Below are positions 22,541 to 32,638 of a DNA stretch of 64,000 nucleotides, in pieces; the stretch's first letter is position 1, and every line of letters begins with the position of its first letter. The translations under genes were made by a program, and so were the position numbers. Source of the stretch: Dipteris shenzhenensis. Taxonomy: Eukaryota > Polypodiophyta > Polypodiopsida > Gleicheniales. The notes under the pieces were generated by a model that searched no databases, had not been told where the DNA came from, and worked only from the letters and a program-made list of their open reading frames with translations. The stretch lies in the NCBI GenBank assembly GCA_047967505.1, contig CM106538.1; one strand, given 5' to 3'.

Positions 22541-23612
22541 TGCTGACTGGACAGCTGAGGTGGCACACCACGTTATCCGTGAGGATCTACTACAGCTACA
22601 CACTTTTCGAACCTGGTTGGAACCAAGTGAACTCCCAGTGAAGCTTAGCTTCTACAGAGATCACTTCTTACATATCACGGCGGAGGGTTTCATTGACCCA
22701 CTAGGATACACATACATTCACCTACCCCTCGCTGAGGATCTCTCTTGGACAGTTCCGGGTCTCTTCACACAGACTTCGCATCGAGAGTGGCAAAGCAGAG
22801 CGACTACCCAGGGAGTGGCGCATATGCACACTATGTGACATACAGGAGCTTGAGACAGAGGAGCATTTCATCTTCAAGTGTCCTGTGTACTATGAGATCC
22901 GAGGACGTTTCCACTGCCTCTTCAGGGATAGTTATGGGATTTTAGCCCGTTTCCTCTCCTACCCAGACCAGCGGTGTTTGGCAGGTTTCATTCATGAGGC
23001 ACTTAGACACCACGAGAGGATACTCCGAGCATGGAGACAGGAGCAGACTTCTTCCTCGGTTGATCCCTCTCAGAGCTCTATCATGGAGTTCTTTCAGCTA
23101 GATCACATGGACCCCAACGAGACGAGGCCTTGACCTGGAGCTCGTGACCCGACAGCTCAAACAGAGGGTCGACACACAGATCACACTTGGAGATATCCCC
23201 TCCTTGTTTAGAGTCGGAGCCCAACCGACGGGAGGTCACAGTAGCCCTGGTTAGACGCACAGCTACGACCAAGAGACGTGCCAAGACCGCACCTCTGAGT
23301 GGCCGACAGCACTCTATTGCCGACTTCATGCCTCCACTGCCTCATCCATCCTAATATCTTGCTGTTGCTGAGGATGATGATGATATTGATGATAATGCTG
23401 CGATCGATATATAGTCGACCATTGACATGACTATGTTGTACATGGGACTTAGTACTGCCATTCTGCATTTTTGCATTTTTTGCATTTTGCATTTTGCATT
23501 GCTATGGATGCTCGTTTAGTAGCTCCACTACCACAGCTTGTTGTATCAAGATTTTCACTGTCTCATAGACCCATCGGTCTTCCGAAGACTTTAATAAACT
23601 TTCTTTTCTTTC
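22541..23612 (+). pseudogene. Second LINE lineage, C-terminal zinc-finger region and 3' end
   Basis: After a region matching 21210-21420, the frame containing 22885-23133 reads CTLCDIQELETEEHFIFKCP, an apparent CX2C...HX4C zinc finger, then a leucine/arginine-rich tail. The 3' end ACTTTAATAAACTTTC (about 23588-23603) matches the 3' end of the copy to its left. It is 5' truncated and lacks the RT. Confidence 0.72.
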
Positions 23613-23628
23613 TTTCTTGCTTTCTCAT

Positions 23629-23735
23629 TTCCAAGATCCCCGAACCAAGTCTCTGATTCTTTCGTCCGCCCAACCAATATGTATGGCAGCCCATGTTCGG
23701 CCCTGATCTATCAGAATTAAGGCCAAGGTGGAGAG
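23629..23735 (+). pseudogene. Short fragment of the second LINE lineage
   Basis: The sequence TTCCAAGATCCCCGAACCAAGT and the following ~100 bases match 20765-20870 of the longer copy. It marks a third copy or a rearrangement of the same family. Confidence 0.6.
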
Positions 23736-24764
23736 GCTTTGGTTGATGCAAAGGCATTAATTCAGCACTTTCCTTCTGTTGCACAGAAATGCCAATTATC
23801 CCCAAATGATCAATCTGCTTTTCAGGCTGCCCTTCATTGTTTGGCTGAGAATGATTAATGGAAGTTAAGAAAATGGCAGCTCTATTCTCATCAGAGGATA
23901 CAGACTTCGAAGACTTTCTCCAAGAGCCTTCATAGTTCTCTTTGCATCGGGTGCTGCATCAGAAGAATGGCTCTTGGACGATGAATAGACAACAGCTTGA
24001 TATGGTGGTGCAGAAATATTATTCTGATATGTTTGCAGCCCCTCCTCCTATCTTGCCTGTGGAGGCTAATGCCTGGCAATGTTTTCCTTCGAAATGTTCG
24101 ACCAATTCTTTCTCGAGAGGAAGCACGTAAGCTGGATCTGCCTTTTACTGCAGAAGAAATGAAGCAGCATTGTCTAAGTTGGGCACTCCTAAATTCCTGG
24201 GTTGGGATGGCCTCATCGTTGAATTTTTTGATGCATTTTGGGATCAACTGAGCCCTCTTCTGTTGCACATGATAAATGATGCATGGCTCTCTATCACTAT
24301 TCCTTCTTTGTGGAAAAAGGGATTGCTGCGTTTGAGTCCAGAAAAGCCCCTATGTCAATATATATAGCCAATTACACTGATGCATGTGGTGTATAAGCTA
24401 ATTTGTAAAATGTTGGTCTTGCACATATCACATTTCTTATACGTGGGCTTGCACCCTGCTCAGTATGGTTTTGTGCCCCGAAGGCAGATCACGGATAATA
24501 TTGCAAAAGCTTACATTGGCATTGAATATGCCAAATAGACCCATCAGGATGTTATATTATGCAAGTGGACACTGTTAGATGGGATTTTATTGCAACTGTT
24601 ATGCACCGGTTGGGCTTTGCTTTTTGGCTTTATGAACACGGCACTGCCTGTTGCTCTTATCTGAAGACTGATACCCTTTCTTCTTCTTGAACCTTGGGCC
24701 ACTCTGTTCATCAAGGATGTTCTCTTAGTGCCTTGCTTTTTGTTATCGCTACTCATCCATTGTT
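23736..24764 (+). pseudogene. L1-like LINE ORF2, left part (pre-RT and RT start)
   Basis: This part includes SREEARKLDLPFTAEEMKQ, GWDGLIVEFFDAFWDQLSPL, then QYGFVPRRQITDNIAKAYIG near 24460-24525. Several stops and frame changes break the RT, and its first catalytic block is reduced by a deletion. It is interrupted at 24764, within a region equivalent to IATHPL of copy 2, by an unrelated 0.9-kb segment; the gene resumes at 25652. Confidence 0.8.
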
Positions 24765-25651
24765 GTTAGCACTGGCTCTCCTAGAGACAGTGCTTTAGGA
24801 TTGAGTTGAGTGGGAGTTTTGTGATTATTCTTAGTTTTTAAGGAATTTTTATTAGGAATTTCTAAAATTCTTAACCTCTACTTTAGATGGATGTTGGCTT
24901 TTCAGCTTTTAACTTGTCTGTGGCTGTTGGCTTTTCAGCTTTTAGCTTGTGTGCGCTTTTTACCCCCTCCAACATGGCTATAAATCAATTCAGAGGCTCC
25001 ACTCTCCCTCCATGCTTGAGCTCTCCCTAGAACGATTGCCTTGGCTTCCTCCAGCTACAAGTCTTCAAGTCACTTCAAGCTTTCCGGTTGCTCATCCAAG
25101 TCTCATGTGTTCGTTTGTGAGCAAGGTGCTAAAGCCGATTCGCCTGTTAACTGTTGAAGCCGTTGCCTTGGAAAAAAAAATTAATATCCAAAAAGCCGTT
25201 TGCCAGAAAAGCAAGTTTGCTTGTTTAAAAAAATCAGTTTTCCAGTCGAAAGGGCTTTATGCCAACCAAACTGGCTTTATGCCTGCCTAACGGGCTTTAT
25301 GCCTACCGGTGAAGAGATTGTCGTCTACTGGATCTGTTTATAAAAATAAAGCCAAAAAAAAACCCAGAAAGTTGACATCAAAACTTTCCAGGTATCATTC
25401 GTAAAACCTTCAAGGAAAAATAACGCTGATTTATCTTTCAGTTTTAAATTATAGTTTTTTTTTTAAAGGCAGTGGCTTTGCAGTCAGTGTGAGAGCATGC
25501 AAATAACTATAGAACCTTGGCAAAGCCTAATGGATCTTGCGAGTCCTCAAAGCGTTTCTTTTTTATTATTTCTTACTAAACAATCGATAGTGTCTAAAGA
25601 CCCTTAAAACCCACAAGTTGGAGCGAAGTGCTTTCGTGCATACATGCACCC
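24765..25651 (+). mobile_element. LTR-like insertion of about 0.89 kb inside the LINE
   Basis: This non-coding segment is flanked by TTGTT on both sides (24760-24764 and 25652-25656). It begins TTAGCACTGG after an ambiguous TG, and contains a TATA-like GGCTATAAATC near 24978. It also has a near-perfect ~30-base tandem repeat (GTTGGCTTTTCAGCTTTTA, 24894-24950), three GGGCTTTATGCC-type units near 25250-25300, and AATAAA near 25346. These features suit a solo LTR, but the right end is not a clean CA, so the call is tentative. Confidence 0.5.
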
Positions 25652-27510
25652 TTGTTACACATGGATGATTTGGTTTCGCAGCAGTGTCTGCATGGCATTG
25701 ATTTTCTTGGAGGTACACCTTTTGTAAGCCAGGCCTATGCTGATGATTCTTTCCATGGAACTCACAAGCCGATGCTAGGCACCCTATGCAGGTGTTTAAT
25801 GTGTTGGGTATGGCAGCTCGGCTGAAAGTTAATTTCACTAAATCCAAACTTTTGCCTCTGCCTCAGTGTGATTGGCATCGTCTTTTGTGGCCTGGCCTCT
25901 TGCTCCCTCCCGATTAGGTTGTGCGTCATTTAGGTTACCCTATTGGTGGATGGCATATCTCTTTGCTGCTACAAGAGATGATTTGGGTGTTACAAAGCTT
26001 CTTCTTTAACTAGATTATTGGAAATTGTCTACTTGGCCACTGCATGTTTGCCTTTCGATAGTACAGTCCATCCTCATGGCATAGTGAAGTTTCATTTGTT
26101 GCTTACTTCTTGGTCTTCTCTAGACATTCAACCAAGGTTATGGAATGTCTTGGGCACACCAGATCTAATTGTAAGGCATTCCAACTTCTTAAATACAATC
26201 ATGTTTGTTTGCCCTGGATGCATGGGGTTTGAACATTCTTAATCTTCACACTCATATGTTAGCTCACAAGGTCACGCTCTTGATCATCTTTTTAGAGAAA
26301 CATCAGCCATGGGCTATTATGCTTTCGTGTATTGTTGGCTCTCTCCGTACAAATACTTTTCGCCATTGGATTCCTGCAATTTTTTGTGTTTTTTTTGGGA
26401 ACTTACATGGTCGTATTACATGCTTCCCTTTTCCACTCGCTTGATTCATGAGTGGCAGCAATTTTCGGCCCATTTGCATTGGTCGGGCCTTCCTCCAGAT
26501 ACAAGGAACACCCTCCTCCACCTGCAAGGCATCCATTAAAGCTGTGTGTTTACTCCCCTTGGGCCCATCTTCAAGAAGGCATATTTCTTGCATCGTTTGG
26601 GAGGCTATACCGTGGATGACGTGGTGGATGATTAGGCTTTCACACTCTCTTTTCCTCAAGCCACGAGACAATTTTGCTTGGGGATGCATCACAAGTTGAT
26701 ATGACGTATCCACAATACCATATTGCAGCCTTTTCAGCCTGTCCCCCATTTGTTTACTACTCTTCCTTTTCTAGATTGTACGTTTGATCAGGGACTTCCA
26801 CGCTATTCTCCTTTCTCTTTTGTGGATCTTTCTATCAAGCAAGCTTACCATTTGGCGCTTCCATAGCCATGGATACAAGAGCATGGGAATCCTTTTGGCA
26901 CCTTGACAAATCTCTTTCTTAATGGAAGGTTTATCTTCAGCGCATCTCGGGCAATAAATTCCACTTCGGTGGTGGGTTTTGTTGTGGCACGTTTGGTAGG
27001 TGCTTTATGGTGGGATCTCAGTTGGCTGCCCGGCGCATAGCTTCTGGGGCTTGCCCTACCTGTTCACATCCGAGGGAGACTCTTCTGCATCTACTCTAGA
27101 CTTGCCCTACTACTAATGATACTCTTCCCAGGCCCAATGCTTATCTCCGTGCTCGTTTTCCCAAGATCTCTTTTGGCATGCAGTTCTAGTTGTTAGGTAG
27201 ATATACCTCTGCGCCAGACTATGTTCAGTTTTTCTACTGGTGTCGATATTGGGCATTGTGGTCATTATATCATGCCCGTAACATTCAACTATACGGGCAC
27301 TCTTTGGTGGATGTTTATCACTTCTTTCGATCCTCCCTGTATCGATCTCTCCAAGATGCACATTCTCTTGGAGATCTCCTTGGCCCAATTGGATGTGTGC
27401 TATCATTGTTTCTAGTTTTTTTTTTTTTGGGAGTCGTAACTATACCACTCTGGGGCATCTATAAATGTACATTCTTTCTTACAGGTATACTTTTCACCCA
27501 AAAAAGAAAA
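25652..27510 (+). pseudogene. L1-like LINE ORF2, right part with intact YADD box
   Basis: Coding resumes with HMDDLV and reaches QAYADDSFHGTH, the intact catalytic box, then KVNFTKSKLLPL and VVRHLGYPIG. Downstream blocks are eroded. The zinc-finger region reads LAARRIASGACPTCSHPRET, with HLL, a stop and TCP after it, and matches the one at 28952-29146 in the minus-strand LINE. The tail A(6)GA(4) spans about 27500-27510. Multiple stops and frameshifts make it inactive. Confidence 0.82.
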
Positions 27511-27550
27511 CTATATGTATATGTATGTATGTATATATGTGTACATATCC
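27511..27550 (+). repeat. TATG/TG simple repeat after a LINE tail
   Basis: CTATATGTATATGTATGTATGTATATATGTGTACATAT directly follows the A-rich tail. It is a TG-containing alternating purine/pyrimidine repeat, as seen after other LINE tails here. Confidence 0.85.
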
Positions 27551-27694
27551 CATCTATCATGTAATTCGTACCTTGGTACTCTATCGTTTTGAAAAGAATA
27601 TGTTAATGTTTCATTGTTTTAAAAAAGATAACTTGGTGGAGATTAAGGTTTGAGAAGCAAATAAATGTGCTGAAAGCTTGATACAAATTTTGGA

Positions 27695-27722
27695 TGCGTG
27701 CGCGTGTGCACACACACACACG
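27695..27722 (-). repeat. (CA)n on plus strand = (TG)n after the ORF1-only element
   Basis: The plus strand reads GCGTGCGCGTGTGCACACACACACACG. On the minus (sense) strand of the element to its right, the A7 tail is followed by CGTGTGTGTGTGTG. Confidence 0.93.
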
Positions 27723-28638
27723 TTTTTTTAAAGTGAAATCTTTATATTTCTGTGTGGGAAACCTCAAAAGAAGTAAAAACCCACCAATAAGTACAAGGAA
27801 AAAGTTTTTACAAGTAAAACCTCAGAGCAAAAGTCATGAGGTAGCCAAGTAAAAAGTTACATATCAAGCTAGAGGAGAATCAAACACAGCATCCTCCAGC
27901 TTCAAATTGTTGCTCTGTAAAAACTAATGCAGTGATGAAACCACACCATCAATAAAAACAAGCTGTTTTTTGCCCTTGTGATTCTTCTTGATATAGGGTG
28001 GTACCCGAAATTTTGGAATCAGAGGGTCAAAAACCTGTTGTAGCATGGGATGAAAAGATTCCAGTAAAAAAGGTACTTCTGCATCCCTGACAGAAGAAGA
28101 CTCTGGCACAGGCATCAAAGGCAAAGAAGCTAAATCAACATCCGTATCTTCCGATGAAAAAGCTGCATCTGATGAAGTAGGATTCAGCATTTGAGCTTCA
28201 TTCGGAAGATCAATCTGAGTAAGAGCAGGGGCAGTATCCTGAGAGAGAGCATGCATATCATCCTGTAAATTGCCCTCTGCAGGAGGTACATCCATATCCT
28301 GAGTAGAAGGCGACTGATGGTGCTCAACAAGGGTGCAATCCTGAGCTTCTTCAGCAAGAGGAAGATTTGCCTGTGATTTATCAACCTTCCTCCAGTAGTG
28401 CTTCGGAGCAGTAGAGGGCTTCGCCAAAGAAACCATAGCAGAAACTGGAGGAGAAGGGAGAGTAACCTTGACGGCTGAAGAAGGAGCAAGTGGTATAGGC
28501 CTGGATAGAGAAGGGCAAGCACGTGCAAAATGACCAACCTGTCGGCACCGATAACATGCAGTGGGAAAAGATGCAAAATGGAACCTGATGCGCATCGGAT
28601 GAGCAAATCCCAAATCAAGATCCAAAGTCCCCCCCCCC
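27723..28638 (-). mobile_element. ORF1-only LINE derivative
   Basis: Read leftwards, this ~0.9-kb unit has an ORF1-like zinc-knuckle gene, about 200 bases of 3' untranslated sequence, the motif GAAATATAAAG and an A7 tail (27723-27729 on the complement). There is no endonuclease or RT. The 3' end resembles those of the LINE copies here (AATATAA 15-30 bases before the tail, then GT repeats). Its 5' end stops at a C-run/CA tract that also carries the 3' target duplication of the neighbouring LINE. It is best read as an internally deleted or ORF1-only LINE, comparable to mammalian HAL1 elements; simple 5' truncation after an ORF2 deletion is equally possible. Confidence 0.7.
27924..28630 (-). CDS. 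LINE ORF1-like zinc-knuckle protein, 5' partial
   Basis: The open frame runs about 235 codons to the TGA/TAA-type stop at 27924. The start is not preserved: the frame runs into the C-run and microsatellite, and the apparent initiation there is an artefact. The conserved part is CYRCRQVGHFARAC, a perfect CX2CX4HX4C knuckle about 30 residues in. A proline/serine-rich then acidic region follows, and a basic KKNHKGKKQLVFIDG tail. The protein would bind element RNA. The N-terminal RNA-binding domain seen in the ORF1 at 32639-33700 is missing. No internal stop interrupts the frame. Confidence 0.7.
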
Positions 28639-28655
28639 CACACACACATACACAC
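28629..28655. repeat. C-run plus interrupted (CA)n; 3' TSD copy of the LINE
   Basis: A run of C (about 28629-28639) is followed by ACACACACATACACAC (28640-28655). The same 16 bases, with the same single CAT interruption and two preceding C, occur at 34171-34186 on the far side of the LINE, which identifies them as the target site duplication. Confidence 0.88.
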
Positions 28656-28746
28656 TTTTTTTGGTAAAATCCAGTGTATTTATATTCTCATAAATTTACT
28701 CCCACACACTGACATTAGACTCCAAAAGAGAGCCCAATGGAAGAAC

Positions 28747-30806
28747 TCAAAAACAGGTAGAGAACACTTCAAGGCTAGTAGCATCCAAGTCCCTTGCAGC
28801 AAAACTATCATATAAGGATTGCTTAAGGGACATTCTCAAGAAAATATATGCTTGAGGAAACTGTTGATCCATCTTAGAATGCAGTCTCTGTGTCCAAATG
28901 GTCCATAGTACCCAAAAGCGAGTCCAGTGAAAGAAGAGGAGATCCAAACATCTAGAAGAGTTTCCCAAATCTGATAGAGGGAAACCGAACCCGCAGCAAA
29001 TGAGAAACATGAGTGATCAATATGCGAGAGTGTGGGCAAGACCATAATAGGTGAGGAACTGTCTCACAGTGATGAGAGCAACGGGGGCAGGAAGGGGAAG
29101 CAATGCGGCGTGCTGCCAATTTCACCCCAATGGAAAAAGCTCCCACTATACATCTCCAAAAGAAAAGCCTCTGTTTTGGCTTTCCAGATTTTCATGAGTC
29201 GTGATTGCCACCAAGATAAAGGCCTATCCAAATTCCAAAGAGTGTTGGAATGCTTGTCAATCCATGGCGGTGGAAGAAGAAATCTGTAGACCTTTGAGGA
29301 GGTCAGATTGTGCATTGAGAGCGTATGGGTAGCAGGAGGTAAGGAAGTCAAATTCTAGTCCATTAATCTGTCCTGTACAAACAGTGGAGGAACCGGAACA
29401 AAAGGCTGCAACATAGTTGAAAGTATTCTCCAAATGGACCTATGATGCAGACCCAAGGAGAATGTCCTGCAAGCTTGTGGAAATGAAAGCATACAACCTT
29501 GTTGATCCACAACATCACCAACAAATCTTATGCCCAATTTCATGAGATTGTATGCTTTAATAGGTGCCTGTAAAGCGAGAGGCAATTCAAACACCTTGCT
29601 CCAATGGATGCTTTCCAAGCGAAAAGAATTACCATGATGAGAGGAAGCACCTGTCCATTTTGCATATGAGAGAATTCTCTTCCAATCATGAATAAAAGCA
29701 GTAGAAATAGGACAACCAGGAATTTTCCCCTGAAATGTGGTCATGACTGCTTCCCAGTGATCTGTAATCCAATGCCCATATGCATGGGACGCCATGTTTC
29801 CACACATAGCTGCTAACATAATAGCCCATGGCTGTTTTTGCTGAAAAAAATCAGCAATCATAGTGCTTTTTCTTGCCAACATGTGAACCTGGAGATTGAG
29901 AATATTCAGCCCCCCATGAGTCTTGGGTGAACAAATAGACTGCATAGGTAGTAATCGCAAAGCCTTTTTATGAGATTTGCTTTTCCAAAATATCTCCATA
30001 GCCTGGGACATATAGGTAGCCAAATGCTTGAAAGACCAAGGAAGAAGAGGCAAATAAAATTGCACATATGCCATAATGATGGACTGTACTATCCGAAGTC
30101 GAACATGTAGAGGCCAAGTGGACAAATGCCAGTATTCCAGCTTCTTGTTGATCTTTTGAAGCACCCATTTGAGCTGTTGTTGCGGGGTAATATTCCAGCC
30201 AATGGGGTAGCCTAGATGCCTGACAATAGTATGGGAAGAGATAATGTGACCTAGCCAGAGAAGTGCATGCCAATCAGCTTCTTTCAAAGCTAGAAGTTTT
30301 GATTTCTGAAAATTGATATGCAGTCCAGCAGCTATGCCAAAGTCATTCAGTGTACATCAAGTGAGAAAGGTCACTTTGAGAATTCCTGGGCATAAAGTAT
30401 GAATCATCAGCATATGCCTGTAAAAGAAATGACTGTGCCCCTGGAATTTGCAAGCCATGAAGCTGTCCTGTATCTGCGAGATAGTCCATATGCAACAGCT
30501 TGACAACCCACCACCAAGCAAGCACTGCGCCGTGGCCTGAGAATAGAGCCAGTAGATGATATGGACGAGCCGAGGACCAAATCCCAATTTATGCATAGTC
30601 TGAGAGATAAAATCCCAATGGACAGTATCAAATGCTTTCGCAATGTCTACTTGCAGAATGAGAACATCTTGTTTAGAATATTTGGCATACTCAATCGCAA
30701 GCAAGGCATTGGAGATATTGTCAGTGATCTGCCTTCTGGGGACAAACCCATACTACCTAGGATGAAGTCCTGCTTGCAAAAAGAAGCGAACCCTGAGGAC
30801 AATCAT
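28747..30806 (-). pseudogene. LINE ORF2 continuation: RT core with deletion, and C-terminal zinc finger
   Basis: The pieces, leftwards, are: LQVDIAKAFDTVHWDFIS (30704-30357 frame), a junction at about 30500-30520 where the RQGCPLS block is missing, then QAYADDSYFMPRNSQ with an intact YADD. Next is a long open stretch 30287-29355 with HLGYPIGWNITP, WPLHVRLRIVQSII and SPKTHGGLNILNLQ, and then a zinc finger CPRCSHHCETVPHLLWSCP (29146-28952). The final part 29010-28747 is the usual tryptophan-rich end. The RT deletion of roughly 20 residues removes an essential motif, so this copy cannot be catalytically competent. Confidence 0.83.
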
Positions 30807-32471
30807 TTAAGCAATGAGTTTGTAAATGACAGGCATGAGAGATATAGGCCACCAATCAGCCATCCTCTCACACAACCTTTTTTTGGGAATCAATTTTACT
30901 AGGCCATGTTTCCAGGATGGAGGAAGAGATTGTTCTGCCCAAGCATGATTGATCATTAGAAGAAGAGTGTTCTTGAGATCACCCCAAAATGCACGGAAAA
31001 ATTCAACAGTCAATCCATCCCAACCAGGAGAGCTGCTTTTGCGTAGATGACTCAAGGCATCATCCAGTTCACTAAGCATAAAAGGCTGCTCCAATGCATG
31101 GGCCTGTTCCCGAGACAATATGGGCTGGACATGCATAAGAAATTGAGACCTAGCTGCATTCACTTGCATCAAATGATCAGGCTGAAGAGAAAGGAGATGC
31201 TGGAAATGACTAGAACATTGCAATTCCAATTCTGATTTGGAAGTGGTCCAGGTGCCATCATCTTTCTTGATCCTGCAAATATCCTCCTTTCGCCTATCCG
31301 CATGGAGACTTTTAAAAAAGGCTTTGGAGGAGCAGCCCTTATCCAAAAGGGGTTTCATGCGAGCTCGGATTTGCCACTTCTTTAATTTGCGAAGATCATT
31401 TTGGTGAATGATATGAACCGCATAAGCACAAGAATCCTGCTCAGAAGAGGTAAGCTGCCTATGAAAACTGATTGCATCCATTTGCTGCTTGTGAGATTGA
31501 GCCCATTTCAGCTTAAGCCTGAGGTTTCCCATGTAACTCCGTCCATAGTCTTGAATAACAGCCTGTAAGCGATGAGCAAGACTGATCCAAGCAAAATCCA
31601 TATCCTCCTGAGCATGTAAGAGGAGGGGACGGACAGCCACTCTCACCATGTTCTGAAATTGTTGATGAAGCAAATAAGCACTATTAACATGGAGCAGGCG
31701 ACGACCAAAAAAAGGCATATCATCTATCAGACGTGCTAGTGATAATGTCAAGCATACTGGAAAATGATCAGATAGCAAGAGGGAGTGATCAACCCATAAT
31801 GTACATGTAAAATCAGCATACTGCTGAGCATGCAGCAAATACCATCTGTCAAGTCGAGCCCAGTAATGAGTAAAGGCATTGTGATGATATGTATAACCCA
31901 TATCTGTGTCCCTTGTTGAGAACCATAGATCTTCTGCATGCAGAGATGAGAGCATATCTTCCCAATGTCGAAGCTCAGTGGGGATCATGTGAGAACGATG
32001 AGTGGTATTGTCTTGAGTGGCAGGCGAGTTGTTAAAGTCTCCACACAAAAAAGCATTGGACAGCCATGGATATTGTTTGAGGGAGGCCCACATTTGAGCT
32101 CTAGTCGCAAAGGTTTGTGAGGCATAAACAGATGCTATTTCATAGAGATCAGCCTGCCAAATGCACCTGATCACCATCCATCGACCCTGAGGGTCATTGT
32201 AAGCAACCGTGGGCTGTATATCATGTTTTACCAGCATGCAAACCCCCGAAAAGTGCATTGTACCAGCATAAAAAATATCATAACCAGCATAGTGGCCTTG
32301 CTGGCCAGCCAAGAAGTGTTGGTTGTGTTCCTGTAAAGAGATCACATCGGGATGCATTCTATGTACATAATGCCAGAAAAGTCTCCACTTATTGACATTG
32401 CAAAGACCCTGAACATTGTATGTGATGCAAGTAATTGAAGTAGACATAGAAGATATGTACAGTCTAACCAA
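30807..32471 (-). CDS. LINE ORF2: AP endonuclease and start of reverse transcriptase, 554 codons open
   Basis: This is the longest open frame in the window. Residues 1-240 are an AP-like endonuclease: TYNVQG, SLQEHN, AFLCGDFNNS, HYWARLDRWYLL and LLSDHFPV correspond to the conserved asparagine, glutamate, GDFN, arginine/aspartate and SDH blocks. After a linker with CSSKAFFKSLH, the RT starts with SPGWDGLTVEFFRAFW and ends at MADWWPISLMPVIYKLIA before a stop. ORF2 nicks target DNA and copies element RNA at the nick. All endonuclease motifs I can check are present. The frame is lost just before the RT core, which continues below in other frames. Confidence 0.85.
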   Translation of the reverse strand: MVRLYISSMSTSITCITYNVQGLCNVNKWRLFWHYVHRMHPDVISLQEHNQHFLAGQQGHYAGYDIFYAGTMHFSGVCMLVKHDIQPTVAYNDPQGRWMVIRCIWQADLYEIASVYASQTFATRAQMWASLKQYPWLSNAFLCGDFNNSPATQDNTTHRSHMIPTELRHWEDMLSSLHAEDLWFSTRDTDMGYTYHHNAFTHYWARLDRWYLLHAQQYADFTCTLWVDHSLLLSDHFPVCLTLSLARLIDDMPFFGRRLLHVNSAYLLHQQFQNMVRVAVRPLLLHAQEDMDFAWISLAHRLQAVIQDYGRSYMGNLRLKLKWAQSHKQQMDAISFHRQLTSSEQDSCAYAVHIIHQNDLRKLKKWQIRARMKPLLDKGCSSKAFFKSLHADRRKEDICRIKKDDGTWTTSKSELELQCSSHFQHLLSLQPDHLMQVNAARSQFLMHVQPILSREQAHALEQPFMLSELDDALSHLRKSSSPGWDGLTVEFFRAFWGDLKNTLLLMINHAWAEQSLPPSWKHGLVKLIPKKRLCERMADWWPISLMPVIYKLIA

Positions 32472-32638
32472 AAAGCAGAGTAAAGTATAAGCTGTCAGGC
32501 CTCAGCCATGACATCAACATCCACCTGCGCTCCTGGATCATTAGCTCTATGATCCTCATCATTGTCACATACAAGGATGCCTCTTTTTAACACATCAACC
32601 CACAGTTGAGAAGCAAGGCTGTCAGCGGGGGTAGAGGT

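Noticed and set aside
28645-28655. Start codon of the ORF1-only protein inside the CA tract
   Set aside because: The frame there is GTG repeats of a microsatellite that is also the neighbour LINE's target duplication, so the N-terminus is not part of the gene.
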